DNA from: an uncultured Lachnospiraceae bacterium
Lineage (GTDB): Bacteria; Bacillota; Clostridia; Lachnospirales; Lachnospiraceae
DNA length: 64,000 nucleotides
NCBI GenBank assembly: GCA_910579275.1
Contig: CAJTTO010000018.1
Location: 9,901-73,900 of the forward strand
Direction: 5' to 3'
The notes under the pieces are model-generated. The model did not search any database and had not been told where the DNA came from. It saw only the letters and a list, made by a program, of their open reading frames with translations. The position numbers were made by a program, and so were the translations under genes. Position 1 is the stretch's first letter, and every line of letters begins with the position of its first letter. This document shows positions 1-9,131 of this stretch, in pieces.

Positions 1-469
1 TTTGCCACACAATTTTAAGGCGCTTTTGTTTCTTTCTGCCTATACAAGTCCTTACCCATAAAATTAACTGCTTTCTGCTGTATTCCAACAAAAAGGGCTT
101 GGTACAAGCTAATATTATAGCATATTATCCATCATTTTGGAATAATCAAATTGAATTTTCTGCCTGAATCCGTAAAAGTTCAGCCATACGTTTTTGTTCT
201 TTTCATTAATTTACCGCGCGTTTCACACAGCAGGAAATTACTGCATCCTCATAATCTATGTACATATCTTCTATCTGTTTTGCAGCTAAAAGAAATACCT
301 GCTCTGCCGATTCCCTACTCGTCACGCGGGGTGCATGCAGCGAAGCTGCCACTTTCCTTACGCACCCCTGCACATAAAAATAACGGTAAATCCATGATCG
401 GTTTACCGCTGTCAGTGTCACTGTTAAAGTGGTGATTATATATGTGTAACTGGAATCTGTACAATATTG
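1..469. other. Non-coding, hairpin-rich left edge
   Basis: No convincing gene is seen in these 469 bases. The open frames on both strands lack a ribosome binding site and recognisable domains. The stretch has nested dyads: GGGGTGC at 328-334 pairs with GCACCCC at 362-368 around an inner GCAGC-gaa-GCTGC hairpin (337-349), and CGGTAAA at 384-390 pairs with TTTACCG at 402-408. It may be an intergenic repeat remnant or terminators downstream of the DUF4180 gene. Confidence 0.4.
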
Positions 470-838
470 TTATTGTGTTTCTGTCAGCTTTTGCACTGCT
501 TCTTCTCTGGTTGGCACAAAAAAGAAGTCCTTGCCCTTATTTGATTCGTAAATAAAATCTTTCAATGGTTTGCTTGTATACTGCGTGTAATCTCCATAAA
601 TGGCAATTCTGACATGATAATTGATATACTTTTGAAGTATTTCGCCCGCCATGCCGCTGCTGAGGATAAAAAACTCCTCACATACTGCCGATTTGCTGAT
701 TACTATATTTGCTGCACCTGTTTCGTATTTCACAGTCATAGCCAAATCCAAAGCAGACTGCGTGTCGACAATTAGCTTTTCATCACTGGAAATAACTGCA
801 ATATCTGTTCCGTTTTCTTTCAAGTGTTCCATATTCAT
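470..838 (-). CDS. DUF4180 domain protein
   Basis: This 122-residue cytoplasmic protein matches the DUF4180 family from memory: a hydrophobic N-terminal strand region, the central segment EEFFILSSGMAGEILQKYIN and the C-terminal SKPLKDFIYESNKG followed by FFVPTREEAVQKL are the conserved parts. The family's biochemical role is unknown to me; it is often a small stand-alone bacterial protein. The start is supported by AGGAGG just upstream of the ATG (ggaggacattATG). It has its own sigma-A type promoter (887-915) and therefore is not simply the tail of the rpe operon. In many Firmicutes thiN follows rpe; here this gene takes that place. Confidence 0.8.
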   Translation of the reverse strand: MNMEHLKENGTDIAVISSDEKLIVDTQSALDLAMTVKYETGAANIVISKSAVCEEFFILSSGMAGEILQKYINYHVRIAIYGDYTQYTSKPLKDFIYESNKGKDFFFVPTREEAVQKLTETQ

Positions 839-886
839 AATGTCCTCCTAAACCTCATTTGCAGTACAAATTCCAGTTGAGACCCC

Positions 887-915
887 ATTTTACCCCAACT
901 GCGAAAAGTTGTCAA
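887..915 (-). promoter_or_regulatory. Sigma-A promoter of the DUF4180 gene
   Basis: On the minus strand a perfect -35 TTGACA (910-915) is followed after 17 bp by -10 TAAAAT (887-892). The start codon lies about 50 bp downstream. Confidence 0.75.
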
Positions 916-984
916 GTATCACATAGTTTAACAAGATTATACGCCTGACTTACAATAGTATATTGCGTCCTTTTTCAAGTGCCC

Positions 985-1632
985 TTACATCCTGCGCAGA
1001 AATTCTTTGACATTTGCCGTGATATCCCCATGGAATATTGCGGAACCGGCAACAATCACGTTCGCTCCTGCGTCAAGGTTCTCCTCAAGATTCTCTAGTG
1101 TCACACCACCATCAATCTCGATTTTTACATCCGGATAGTTCTCGTCGACCACCCCGCGCAGCCATTTAATTTTGTCCATGCACTCCGGAATGTATTTCTG
1201 ACCACCGAATCCCGGACGCACAGTCATCACAAGTACCATGTCTACCATTGCGATATATGGCATCACCGCACTTACAGGCGTCTCGGGATTGACCGCTATA
1301 CCGCACTTTGCCCCGGACTGCCTGATTTTCGTCAGTGTCTCTGGTATGCAGTCACACGCCTCGGCATGGATGGTCACTCCGTCTGCCCCAAGCCGAATCA
1401 GTTCCTCGATGTACCGCTGCGGCTGCTCCACCATCATGTGCACATCCATAAAAAGACCTGTGTATTTTTTTATGCTGGCAAGCACCGGCATCCCGAAAGA
1501 TATGGATGGAACAAACATACCGTCCATGACATCTATGTGCAGATACGGCGCACCTGCTTTTTCCACAAGTTCAATCTCTCTTCCAAGTTCCCAAAAATCC
1601 GCTGCAAGTATTGAAGGGCATAAATAATTCAT
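985..1632 (-). CDS. rpe: Ribulose-phosphate 3-epimerase
   Basis: Converts D-ribulose 5-phosphate to D-xylulose 5-phosphate in the pentose phosphate pathway. The 215-residue protein is a full-length TIM barrel: N-terminal PSILAADF, the metal-binding HIDVMDGMFVPSISFG, DVHMMVEQP, VMTVRPGFGGQKY and the phosphate-binding EIDGGV and AGSAIF motifs are all present. AGAGGAAA precedes the ATG. It is separated from rsgA by one base, so the two are translationally linked, and it closes the long murE-to-rpe operon, as in other Firmicutes. Confidence 0.97.
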   Translation of the reverse strand: MNYLCPSILAADFWELGREIELVEKAGAPYLHIDVMDGMFVPSISFGMPVLASIKKYTGLFMDVHMMVEQPQRYIEELIRLGADGVTIHAEACDCIPETLTKIRQSGAKCGIAVNPETPVSAVMPYIAMVDMVLVMTVRPGFGGQKYIPECMDKIKWLRGVVDENYPDVKIEIDGGVTLENLEENLDAGANVIVAGSAIFHGDITANVKEFLRRM

Positions 1633-1633
1633 A

Positions 1634-2518
1634 CTAATATTTCCTCTTTTCCTTTTCTCTCAGTTCTTCGTAGAACGCGGTATAATTGTCATATCTGGTT
1701 TTACTGATTCGACCTTCCTCCAAAGCTTTCTTTATACCACAGACAGGCTCATGGATATGGGCGCACGTCAAAAACCTGCACTGCGGTTCATATGGCACAA
1801 ACTCCGGATAATATGTTTTTAGTTTTTCTTTCTCCATGTCAAACAGCGATAGCGAACTAAATCCCGGAGTGTCCATGATATACGTATCATCAGAAATGGC
1901 AATCAGTTCTGAATGTCTGGTCGTATGTTTCCCGCGCGCAATCTTCTCACTGATCGCCCCGGTTTCCATTCTTTTCCTTTCCTGCAGATTGTTCACAATC
2001 GAAGATTTTCCGACTCCGCTTGGCCCTGCAACCGCTGTAGTCCTGCCACGGAGTATTTCTGAGAGTGCATCCATGCCTTCCTTTGTGACAGCGCTCACAA
2101 ACAGTGACCTGCAGCCGCTGTTCTCATATATTTGTGCAACAGCTGCTCTTTCCGCCTCGTTTGAAAGATCCCTTTTGTTAAAACAAAGAATGCATTCAAG
2201 TCCCTGCTGCCGCATCATAATCAAGAACCGGTCAAGCAGATTGTAATTCGGTTCGGGTTTTGTCATGGCAAATATCAGCAGCGCCTGATCAACATTGGCA
2301 ACGGCGGGTCGGATCAGCTCACTTTTTCTGGGAAAAATCCTGACGATGCTGCCCTCCGAATCCTTTTCATGCGTGATTTCTATTTCCACATTGTCACCCA
2401 CAAGCGGCTTCCTGTTTTCTTTGCGGAATATGCCTTTTGCCTTACATGCATATATGCCCTCCCCGGCGATGTGTACATAGTAAAAACCAGCTATTCCTTT
2501 TACAATTTTTCCTTCCAT
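1634..2518 (-). CDS. rsgA: Small ribosomal subunit biogenesis GTPase RsgA
   Basis: A circularly permuted GTPase that checks late 30S subunit maturation. The 294-residue protein has an N-terminal OB fold, then G-domain motifs in permuted order: NKRD (G4), the Walker A GPSGVGKSS (G1), the TTRH switch region and DTPGF (G3). A C-terminal zinc-binding segment with C-x(4)-C-x-H-x(5)-C spacing (in CRFLTCAHIHEPVC) follows. The start ATG sits two bases after the pknB stop, with AAGGAATTAAGG as binding site. Its place beside prpC-pknB is widely conserved, and in Bacillus RsgA is reported as a target of that kinase. Confidence 0.97.
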   Translation of the reverse strand: MEGKIVKGIAGFYYVHIAGEGIYACKAKGIFRKENRKPLVGDNVEIEITHEKDSEGSIVRIFPRKSELIRPAVANVDQALLIFAMTKPEPNYNLLDRFLIMMRQQGLECILCFNKRDLSNEAERAAVAQIYENSGCRSLFVSAVTKEGMDALSEILRGRTTAVAGPSGVGKSSIVNNLQERKRMETGAISEKIARGKHTTRHSELIAISDDTYIMDTPGFSSLSLFDMEKEKLKTYYPEFVPYEPQCRFLTCAHIHEPVCGIKKALEEGRISKTRYDNYTAFYEELREKEKRKY

Positions 2519-2520
2519 CC

Positions 2521-5073
2521 TTAATTCCTTGTAAATTGAACATTTTGTTTTATCTGCGCCGGTACCGGACTAACCTGTGTTGTCTGGTTTCCATCCGCGT
2601 CAGTCACAGGCACTTCGTCATTTTTTAAGTATGTGATAATCACTATACCATAGGCAGACGGGCTTTCAAAATTATTTAAATTGATGGACACGGGAAACGC
2701 AGTAACGTTGGAAGACGCCCACAGCTGCTTGCTTCCGTCTGCCGTGACAAGGATGACTTCCGCATTCCCGCCAATGTAATCCCCCGGCGCCTGCACCATC
2801 AAACTACAATTATAGGTGGTTACCTCACTTCCGATGCTTATTTTTAAGTCGACGGTTGTCCCGGCACTGACCGTTGTTCCGGCCTCATAGCTCTGATAAC
2901 ATATCTGCCCTTCAGGATAATCCGCACTATAGGAATCCTCCACTGAACCAACCACAAGCCCTGCCGCTTCCAGTACGCTGACCGCAGCGTCCTTGGAATT
3001 TCCTACGACCTCCGGCATACGAACCTCAACATTGTCATTGCCTTTGCTGATGACAATTGTAATCTCAGACTCAATTGGCGCTATGCTGTTTCCCTCGGGC
3101 GACTGCGATATAATCGTCCCTTTGGCGTACTCTGCCGAATACGCATCCGACTTAACCACCTTGAACCCAGCCGCGGTCAGTGTCGCTGTCCCCTCTGCCT
3201 CTGTCATTCCCTCCACCGCCGGCACATCAATTCCGTCCGCACCCGCGCTGACGGTAAGAACGATTGTCGTATTCAAAAGAATCTTATCGTTTGGGAGGAC
3301 ATTCTGACCGTCTTCCAAAGCAGCCGATATTACTTGATTTTTCGCATACTGTGTGGATTCTATAAATGTGGTTTTACAGCCAAGCCCCACAGAATTGACG
3401 GCCTCTTTGACGTCATTGACGTCCAATCCGGCAAATTCCGGCATTACAGCCCGCTCCGCGCTGCTGCCGCTGTTTGTCAGTCCAGCGCCAGACCCGTTAA
3501 TCTGCTCAAAAATGCCTGTCGCCTGACCTGCGAAATACAAAAGAATGCAGCCGATGACCACTGCCGCTATCACGGTCAGTATTGTAGTAAAACGCTCTGC
3601 TTTCGGGTTGTAGTCATATTCGTTTCTGCCATAACTTTCCGGATAATCATCTTCATACCCAAGATCATCAACACGCACATTCCGCCGATTTACAGTCTCC
3701 TGCGCGTAATCCTCCTCATAGTAGTCATACTCCGTACCATAATCTTCCTGAATATATTTTTCTTTCTTCTGTTTTGCTTTTGTATTCTTTTTCTTTTTAT
3801 TCTCAGATTTATTGGCGGTCTTTTTCCCCGCGGCGTTTTTTGCCTTATCGCTTTTTGCGCCGCCGGATGTTTTTGCCGGAGTCTTTTTGCCGCCCCTTAC
3901 AGGCTGCTCCATGACAACTTCGCCATAATATGCATCATCTTCATAATACGACTCACTATAAGAATCATCCTGATACGTATCGTCACCATAATAATCATCC
4001 TGATACGTATTGCTTTTTCTTTTCCTCGGTTTTACCTGATTTGGTATCGCCTCCAGTTCTTCCTCGTCGGCATATGTCTCCCTGCGCGGAACCCTGTCCT
4101 CCCACACTGTGTCGAGCACCGCCGGCATTGGAGCAGACACCGGCATCTGCTGCGGCGCCTGATTCCCTGCAGCGTTTCCATGGCTGCCGACCGGAGACAC
4201 TATTTTCGTCTTTCCAGCCTCATCTGCCGTATCTACCTGTGCAATTACGGCATCCGGATTTATCAGGGAGTGTTTCAAGTCCGCTATCATCTCACTCATG
4301 CTCTGATATCTTCTGTCGGGACTTTTCTGTGTACATTTCATCACAATATTTTCCACACTCGGCGGAATCTCCGGTACAAAATCCCTCATGGACGGCATCG
4401 GATCCTGAATATGCCTGATGGCAATAGACACTGTCGTATCGCCGTTATACGGCACACGCCCCGTAAGCATCTCAAACATGGTAATGCCCATCGAATAAAT
4501 GTCGCTTTTTTCGTCCGAAAATCCTCCCCTAGCCTGTTCCGGCGACGTGTAATGGACAGAGCCCATCACATTGGAAGTAATCGTATTGCTCGATGCAGCC
4601 TTTGCAATGCCAAAATCCGTAACCTTTACTTTTCCTTCTTTGGAAATAATGATATTCTGCGGTTTGATATCCCTATGTATGATGTGATTGTTATGTGCCG
4701 CCTCAATTCCCATCGCAACCTGAATTGCGATACTGATGGCTTCTTTTGTGGTCAGCCTGACCTTTTTCTCGATATATTTCTTAAGCGTAATGCCTTCCAC
4801 AAGCTCCATGACAATGTAATGAATACCGTCTTCCTCGCCCACATCATACACATTTACGATATTGGGATGCATAAGACCGGCTGCCGCCTGTGCCTCCACG
4901 CGAAACTTTGATACAAAATTCTTATTTTCGGAAAACTCCTGCTTTAATATCTTAACCGCCACAAACCGGTTCAGCTTCTGATCCTTCGCCTTATATACAT
5001 CTGACATGCCGCCTGTGCCGATTTTTTCAAGCACCTCATAGCGGTCTCCTATCAGCATTCCTAACTTAATCAT
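2521..5073 (-). CDS. pknB: PASTA-domain Ser/Thr protein kinase
   Basis: Membrane kinase that senses cell-wall fragments or lipid II. The N-terminal cytoplasmic kinase domain (about residues 1-270) has the catalytic HRDIKPQNIII and DFGIAKA motifs. A long low-complexity stretch follows, first rich in Tyr/Asp, then Lys/Ala, then acidic again, before one membrane helix (TTILTVIAAVVIGCILLYFA). Three extracellular PASTA repeats and a C-terminal beta-rich domain complete it. I start at the ATG at 5073, not the longer frame from 5097, because TTTGGAGGTCAGG lies just before it and the kinase fold begins there. It overlaps the prpC stop by 8 bp, so phosphatase and kinase are co-translated. Confidence 0.96.
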   Translation of the reverse strand: MIKLGMLIGDRYEVLEKIGTGGMSDVYKAKDQKLNRFVAVKILKQEFSENKNFVSKFRVEAQAAAGLMHPNIVNVYDVGEEDGIHYIVMELVEGITLKKYIEKKVRLTTKEAISIAIQVAMGIEAAHNNHIIHRDIKPQNIIISKEGKVKVTDFGIAKAASSNTITSNVMGSVHYTSPEQARGGFSDEKSDIYSMGITMFEMLTGRVPYNGDTTVSIAIRHIQDPMPSMRDFVPEIPPSVENIVMKCTQKSPDRRYQSMSEMIADLKHSLINPDAVIAQVDTADEAGKTKIVSPVGSHGNAAGNQAPQQMPVSAPMPAVLDTVWEDRVPRRETYADEEELEAIPNQVKPRKRKSNTYQDDYYGDDTYQDDSYSESYYEDDAYYGEVVMEQPVRGGKKTPAKTSGGAKSDKAKNAAGKKTANKSENKKKKNTKAKQKKEKYIQEDYGTEYDYYEEDYAQETVNRRNVRVDDLGYEDDYPESYGRNEYDYNPKAERFTTILTVIAAVVIGCILLYFAGQATGIFEQINGSGAGLTNSGSSAERAVMPEFAGLDVNDVKEAVNSVGLGCKTTFIESTQYAKNQVISAALEDGQNVLPNDKILLNTTIVLTVSAGADGIDVPAVEGMTEAEGTATLTAAGFKVVKSDAYSAEYAKGTIISQSPEGNSIAPIESEITIVISKGNDNVEVRMPEVVGNSKDAAVSVLEAAGLVVGSVEDSYSADYPEGQICYQSYEAGTTVSAGTTVDLKISIGSEVTTYNCSLMVQAPGDYIGGNAEVILVTADGSKQLWASSNVTAFPVSINLNNFESPSAYGIVIITYLKNDEVPVTDADGNQTTQVSPVPAQIKQNVQFTRN
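3944..3960 (+). other. Exact 17-nt T7 promoter core inside pknB
   Basis: The plus strand reads TAATACGACTCACTATA, identical to positions -17 to -1 of the phage T7 class III promoter; the next bases are AGAATC rather than GGGAGA. On the coding strand it encodes Tyr-Ser-Glu-Ser-Tyr within the repetitive acidic region of pknB. It looks like a coding coincidence, not phage DNA. Confidence 0.9.
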
Positions 5074-5806
5074 CCTGACCTCCAAACGGTTCCACAAGAA
5101 CCACAGCTATATTATCACGTCCGCCGTTTTCATTGGCCGCCTCAATAAGGCGTCTTCCAGCATCCTCAAGGCTGCTGCTTCCAATGATAATCTTGTGTAT
5201 TTCTTCATCCTTCAACATATTTGTAAGCCCGTCTGTGCAGAGCAGCAGTTTTTCCGTCCGTCCTATATGTACATCAAAAAAATCCACAAGCACGTATTCT
5301 TTCACGCCGACCGCCCTTGTGATAATGTTCTTGTCCGGATGTTTCCTTGCAGCCTCGCGGTCAATGCCGCCCATGTCAACCATTTCTTCCACAAGGGAGT
5401 GATCCTTGGTAATCTGTGTGATAAAATCATTGACAACATACAATCTGCTGTCACCCACATTTGCCACAGTCACATGATTGTCCTCAAAAGTAGCCGCCAC
5501 AAATGTTGTGCCCATACCTTTCAGACTCCGGTTTTGTCTTGAAATTTTGTTGATATGTGTATTGGCGTCATCAATTGCCTTCTGCAATATATTTTCTGCG
5601 TCATATTCTCCCGTGAAATTCCGAATTGACATAACCGCCTTTTCCACGGCATGCTTTGAGGCATAATCACCCGCATTGTGCCCCCCCATACCATCCGCAA
5701 CGATAAAAAGGTTGGGAAGATTTCCCACCGGCTCATCCGAAGTGAATAAATAGTCTTCGTTTATTTCCCTTCTCCTGCCAACATCCGTTATAGAAAACAA
5801 CTTCAC
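5066..5806 (-). CDS. prpC: PP2C-type Ser/Thr phosphatase PrpC
   Basis: Mn/Mg-dependent phosphatase that reverses phosphorylation by the neighbouring PASTA kinase. Signature segments are REINEDY, VADGMGGHNAGDYAS with the metal-binding Asp and Gly, VGDSRLYV, and the C-terminal GRDNIAVVLV. I choose the GTG at 5806 because GATTGGAGGAGAAAAA precedes it with ideal spacing; this gives 246 residues, close to family size, while upstream in-frame ATGs lack a binding site. It has its own promoter in the 163-bp gap after rlmN, so phosphatase, kinase, rsgA and rpe can be transcribed apart from the upstream genes. Confidence 0.96.
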   Translation of the reverse strand: MKLFSITDVGRRREINEDYLFTSDEPVGNLPNLFIVADGMGGHNAGDYASKHAVEKAVMSIRNFTGEYDAENILQKAIDDANTHINKISRQNRSLKGMGTTFVAATFEDNHVTVANVGDSRLYVVNDFITQITKDHSLVEEMVDMGGIDREAARKHPDKNIITRAVGVKEYVLVDFFDVHIGRTEKLLLCTDGLTNMLKDEEIHKIIIGSSSLEDAGRRLIEAANENGGRDNIAVVLVEPFGGQDD

Positions 5807-5881
5807 TTTTTCTCCTCCAATCAGTGAAAATCCATGCATTCCGCAATTCGTTCCTATCCCTGCAATTTCCACATTCCTTAT

Positions 5882-5910
5882 ATATTAGCACAAATGACAC
5901 TTGAATTCAA
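5882..5910 (-). promoter_or_regulatory. Internal promoter for prpC-pknB-rsgA-rpe
   Basis: Minus strand -35 TTGAAT (5905-5910), 17-bp spacer, -10 TAATAT (5882-5887), about 75 bp before the prpC GTG. It lies in the only sizeable gap of the operon. Confidence 0.55.
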
Positions 5911-5969
5911 GAATCAATCTTCTCCGCTAAATCCCCCGCACAGGCGCCAAGTCATGCAGGGCACAACGG

Positions 5970-7010
5970 TTATATTTCCAAATGCTTACGTCTGCGCAGC
6001 TGTCCGCATGCACCGTCGATATCTTTTCCCATCTCCCTGCGGATTGTCACATTGATGTGTTTTCTCTCTAATTTATTTTTAAAATTGAGAACATCGCTGC
6101 GCTCCGAAGCGACAAAGTCACGTTCCTGAATCGGGTTTACAGGAATCAGGTTTATATGGCAGTTGAGTCCGCCGACCAGCCTGCACAAATTTTCCGCATC
6201 CGCATCCGTATCATTGACTCCGCCGACGAGACTGTATTCAAATGTGACACGTCTGCCTGTCTGTTCATAGTAATAACGGCATGCCGCAATCACCTGATTG
6301 ATATCGTATTTATCTGCTACCGGCATCAGCTCACGTCTTTTTTCCTGCGTGGAACCATGCAGCGACAATGCCAGTGTAATCTGAAGCTTCTCATCGGCAA
6401 GACGCCGCATGTTTTCCACAATGCCGCACGTCGAAACCGTTATATTCCTCTGACTGATATTGAGTCCGTTCTCATCCGTCGCCATATGGATAAAGCGAAG
6501 CAGATTGTCATAGTTGTCGAGCGGCTCTCCCGTACCCATGACGACAACATTCGATACGCGTTCACCAGTGCTTTTCGATATCGCATAGATCTGATCCAGC
6601 ATTTCCGCCGGCGTTAAATTCCTCTCCAGCCCGCCAATCGTCGACGCGCAGAACCGGCAGCCCATGCGGCAGCCTACCTGTGAGGAAATACAGACAGAGT
6701 TGCCATGATGGTACTGCATCCAAACACTTTCCACATAATTGCCGTCTGAAAGCGCAAAAAGGTACTTTCTGGTTCCGTCAATCTTTGATACCTGAACCGT
6801 AACCTCCTTCAGACTTGTATACGGATACTCCCGCGCCAGACTTTCCCGCAGGTGTTTCGGTATATTTGTCATCTCATCATAATCCCGCGCCAGTTTTACA
6901 TGCATCCATTCATACAGTTGTTTTGCGCGAAATGCTTTCTCGCCCATCTTTTCCGTCTCAAGCCTTAATTCATCCATTGAGAGCGATTTAATATCCGTGC
7001 CCTTATTCAT
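5970..7010 (-). CDS. rlmN: 23S rRNA/tRNA adenine-C2 methyltransferase RlmN
   Basis: Radical SAM enzyme that methylates C2 of A2503 in 23S rRNA and A37 of some tRNAs. The 346-residue protein has the N-terminal helical domain, the radical SAM cluster motif CRMGCRFC, the SAM-binding MGTGEPLDNYDN segment, LALSLHGS, and a C-terminal region ending in DIDGACGQLR, which carries the Cys that is transiently methylated; the second catalytic Cys is expected in STCG. The ATG follows GGAGGCGTAGGATCGGAT, 8 bp after the rsmB stop, within the translation-related part of the operon. Confidence 0.97.
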   Translation of the reverse strand: MNKGTDIKSLSMDELRLETEKMGEKAFRAKQLYEWMHVKLARDYDEMTNIPKHLRESLAREYPYTSLKEVTVQVSKIDGTRKYLFALSDGNYVESVWMQYHHGNSVCISSQVGCRMGCRFCASTIGGLERNLTPAEMLDQIYAISKSTGERVSNVVVMGTGEPLDNYDNLLRFIHMATDENGLNISQRNITVSTCGIVENMRRLADEKLQITLALSLHGSTQEKRRELMPVADKYDINQVIAACRYYYEQTGRRVTFEYSLVGGVNDTDADAENLCRLVGGLNCHINLIPVNPIQERDFVASERSDVLNFKNKLERKHINVTIRREMGKDIDGACGQLRRRKHLEI

Positions 7011-7018
7011 ATCCGATC

Positions 7019-8404
7019 CTACGCCTCCGAAGCTTCAAATACGCTGATAAAAAATCCGTCCGTGTCATGTATTCCAGGCAAAAGCTGTAAATATCCTTCC
7101 TTCGTGGTATCTGTATGTAAACATTCCGGCAGCGCACCATCAAGTGACACAGGTGTCATTTTTATTTCGTTTTTCAGCCACATAAAGTTCTTTTCATTCT
7201 CATCGCTGTTTATCGTACACGTACTAAAAAGCAGTCTGCCCCCGGGCTTTACATAGGACGCTGCCACTTGTAATATTTTTCTCTGAAGTTCAATGATGTC
7301 CTCAGCCGCCTCCAACGTGATGTTGTATTTTATATCCCTTTTCCTGCCAATCACACCAAGTCCGGAGCAGGGCACATCTGCAATTACAATGTCTGCCGTG
7401 CCGACCAGTCCCTCATCCTTCAGGCATGCATCCACTGCGGCCGCTGTTGTATGTTTCAGCCCGCATCGGTCGAAATTCTGCTGCATGAGCGCAATTTTAT
7501 TCTCCGAAATGTCTCTTGAGAGAACCGCATAGTCCACATCACACTTTTCAAGCATGTCCGCGGCAAGCATTGATTTGCCTCCCGGCGCCGCACAGAGGTC
7601 AATCACACGCAAGGGGGCTTCTGCACTACGGGCAACTTTTTCAATTCCGATAGCAGTAACGGCAAGCATCGAGCTTGCATCCTGAACCACAAATGCCCCA
7701 TTTTCATAATAGGGCAGTCTGGTAATATCATCTGTTCCCGTAACTTTGTATGCATATGACAGATACGGATGCCGTTCCATCTTTCCCCCTCGGCATGCTA
7801 TTGCCTCCTGCACCGCATTTACCGCACTGTCAATGTCCACCCCAGTCAGTTCTGGGACATCTCTGAACCGAAGCGTCACGGGTCTTTCCTTGAGCAGCCC
7901 TTTCAGTATAAGCTCGGTCTTTTCCTGTCCAAGCTGTGCCGTCCACATATCCACAATCCATTCAGGCATCGAATATTTTACAGACATGCTTGTATATGCA
8001 ATCGTATCCTTGTTGCGCGCAATGTTTCTCAGCACGCCGTTCACGAAACCTTTCAGCGTGGCAAAGCCCTTTTTCTGGGCAAGCTTCACCGCCTCGTTAC
8101 ACGCCGCCGCATCTGGCACCGCATCCATATACAATATTTGGTATACACCCATTCGCATGATAACGCATATCACTTTTTTCATTTTATGGGTTTTTACCTT
8201 GGAAAAGTTATTGATTACGTAGTCAAGCTCAATCTGCCGTTCCAAGGTTCCCTCATACAGGCGTTTGACAAATGATTTTTCCTGCTGCGTCAGATAATTG
8301 TGTTTATTGAGTACATCGCGCACAATCATATGGGAATAGGCATTCTCTGTCAACAGCATTTCCATCACGAGCATGCGCAGATTTACATTTCCATCCATCA
8401 TCAA
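7019..8404 (-). CDS. rsmB: 16S rRNA m5C967 methyltransferase RsmB
   Basis: SAM-dependent enzyme forming 5-methylcytosine in 16S rRNA. The 461-residue protein has an N-terminal NusB-like RNA-binding domain (about 1-140) and a C-terminal Rossmann methyltransferase domain with VIDLCAAPGGKS (SAM site), ADVPCSGLGVIGRKRDIK (with the Pro-Cys motif) and LLFSTCTINSDENE, which holds the second catalytic Cys. Its ATG overlaps the upstream peptidase stop as ATGA. It sits in the conserved fmt-(yugP)-rsmB-rlmN order. Confidence 0.97.
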   Translation of the reverse strand: MMMDGNVNLRMLVMEMLLTENAYSHMIVRDVLNKHNYLTQQEKSFVKRLYEGTLERQIELDYVINNFSKVKTHKMKKVICVIMRMGVYQILYMDAVPDAAACNEAVKLAQKKGFATLKGFVNGVLRNIARNKDTIAYTSMSVKYSMPEWIVDMWTAQLGQEKTELILKGLLKERPVTLRFRDVPELTGVDIDSAVNAVQEAIACRGGKMERHPYLSYAYKVTGTDDITRLPYYENGAFVVQDASSMLAVTAIGIEKVARSAEAPLRVIDLCAAPGGKSMLAADMLEKCDVDYAVLSRDISENKIALMQQNFDRCGLKHTTAAAVDACLKDEGLVGTADIVIADVPCSGLGVIGRKRDIKYNITLEAAEDIIELQRKILQVAASYVKPGGRLLFSTCTINSDENEKNFMWLKNEIKMTPVSLDGALPECLHTDTTKEGYLQLLPGIHDTDGFFISVFEASEA

Positions 8405-9099
8405 TCATTCCTTTTCCCAAACAACATCACAAGCCGCAGGAGCTGTAATATGGAAGCTGCCGCTGCCGCCACATACGTATATGCCGCCGCTTTCAACACC
8501 TTCGCACTTTTTCTGCGCTCGTCGCTTGTCACAATGCCATACTGCTCTATACAGACAAGCGCCCGTTTGGACGCATCAAATTCTACCGGAAGCGTCACAA
8601 TCTGGAACAGAACTGCGATGGAAAATACCCAGATGCCAATATTTACAAGCACCGGATTGCTGCCCAGTATCAGTCCCAGAATTACAATGGGAATACCAAC
8701 CTTCGAACCGATATTTGCCGCCGGCACAAGTGCCGTCCTGATATTCAGCGGCGCATATCCCTCATGGTGCTGCATCACATGTCCGCACTCGTGCGCGGCT
8801 ACACCGATTGCTGCTACCGAGCTGGAAGAATACACGCTGTCAGACAGCCGAACAACCTTCCTTACCGGATCATAATGGTCTGTCAGGTTTCCCCTGATAT
8901 GCTCCACCCGCACATCATGAATTCCCCTGCTTCTTAGAATCGCTTCCGCCGTCTGTGCACCTGTCATGCCCGACATGCTCCGCTCCCTTGCATATTTCTG
9001 AAACGTAGAATTGACCCTCGCTGACGCAATAATACTAAGTACCGCACCTATCAGTACCAATATATAGGTAGGGTCAAAATAATATCCATAATATGGCAT
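8401..9099 (-). CDS. YugP-like neutral zinc metallopeptidase, membrane-bound
   Basis: A 232-residue integral membrane protein of the YugP/neutral zinc metallopeptidase 2 family. It starts with a Tyr-rich segment and a membrane helix (TYILVLIGAVLSIIASA), carries the zinc motif HECGH in VAAHECGHVMQHH, and has further hydrophobic helices in the C-terminal half. I set the start at the ATG at 9099, preceded by AAAGGAGGCGTCT; the longer frame reaches into fmt without a binding site. The substrate is unknown; position between fmt and rsmB is common in Clostridia. The gene overlaps rsmB by 4 bp. Confidence 0.9.
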   Translation of the reverse strand: MPYYGYYFDPTYILVLIGAVLSIIASARVNSTFQKYARERSMSGMTGAQTAEAILRSRGIHDVRVEHIRGNLTDHYDPVRKVVRLSDSVYSSSSVAAIGVAAHECGHVMQHHEGYAPLNIRTALVPAANIGSKVGIPIVILGLILGSNPVLVNIGIWVFSIAVLFQIVTLPVEFDASKRALVCIEQYGIVTSDERRKSAKVLKAAAYTYVAAAAASILQLLRLVMLFGKRND

Positions 9100-9131
9100 A
9101 GACGCCTCCTTTCCTGTCTGCAGACAGTACG

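Noticed and set aside
206..421. 71-codon frame on the minus strand at the left edge
   Set aside because: No binding site, no known domain, and it spans the dyads; possible decayed repeat only.
3334..4911. 525-codon open frame on the plus strand
   Set aside because: It is antisense to pknB, has no binding site or domain, and its Ile/Arg-rich content mirrors the kinase codons.
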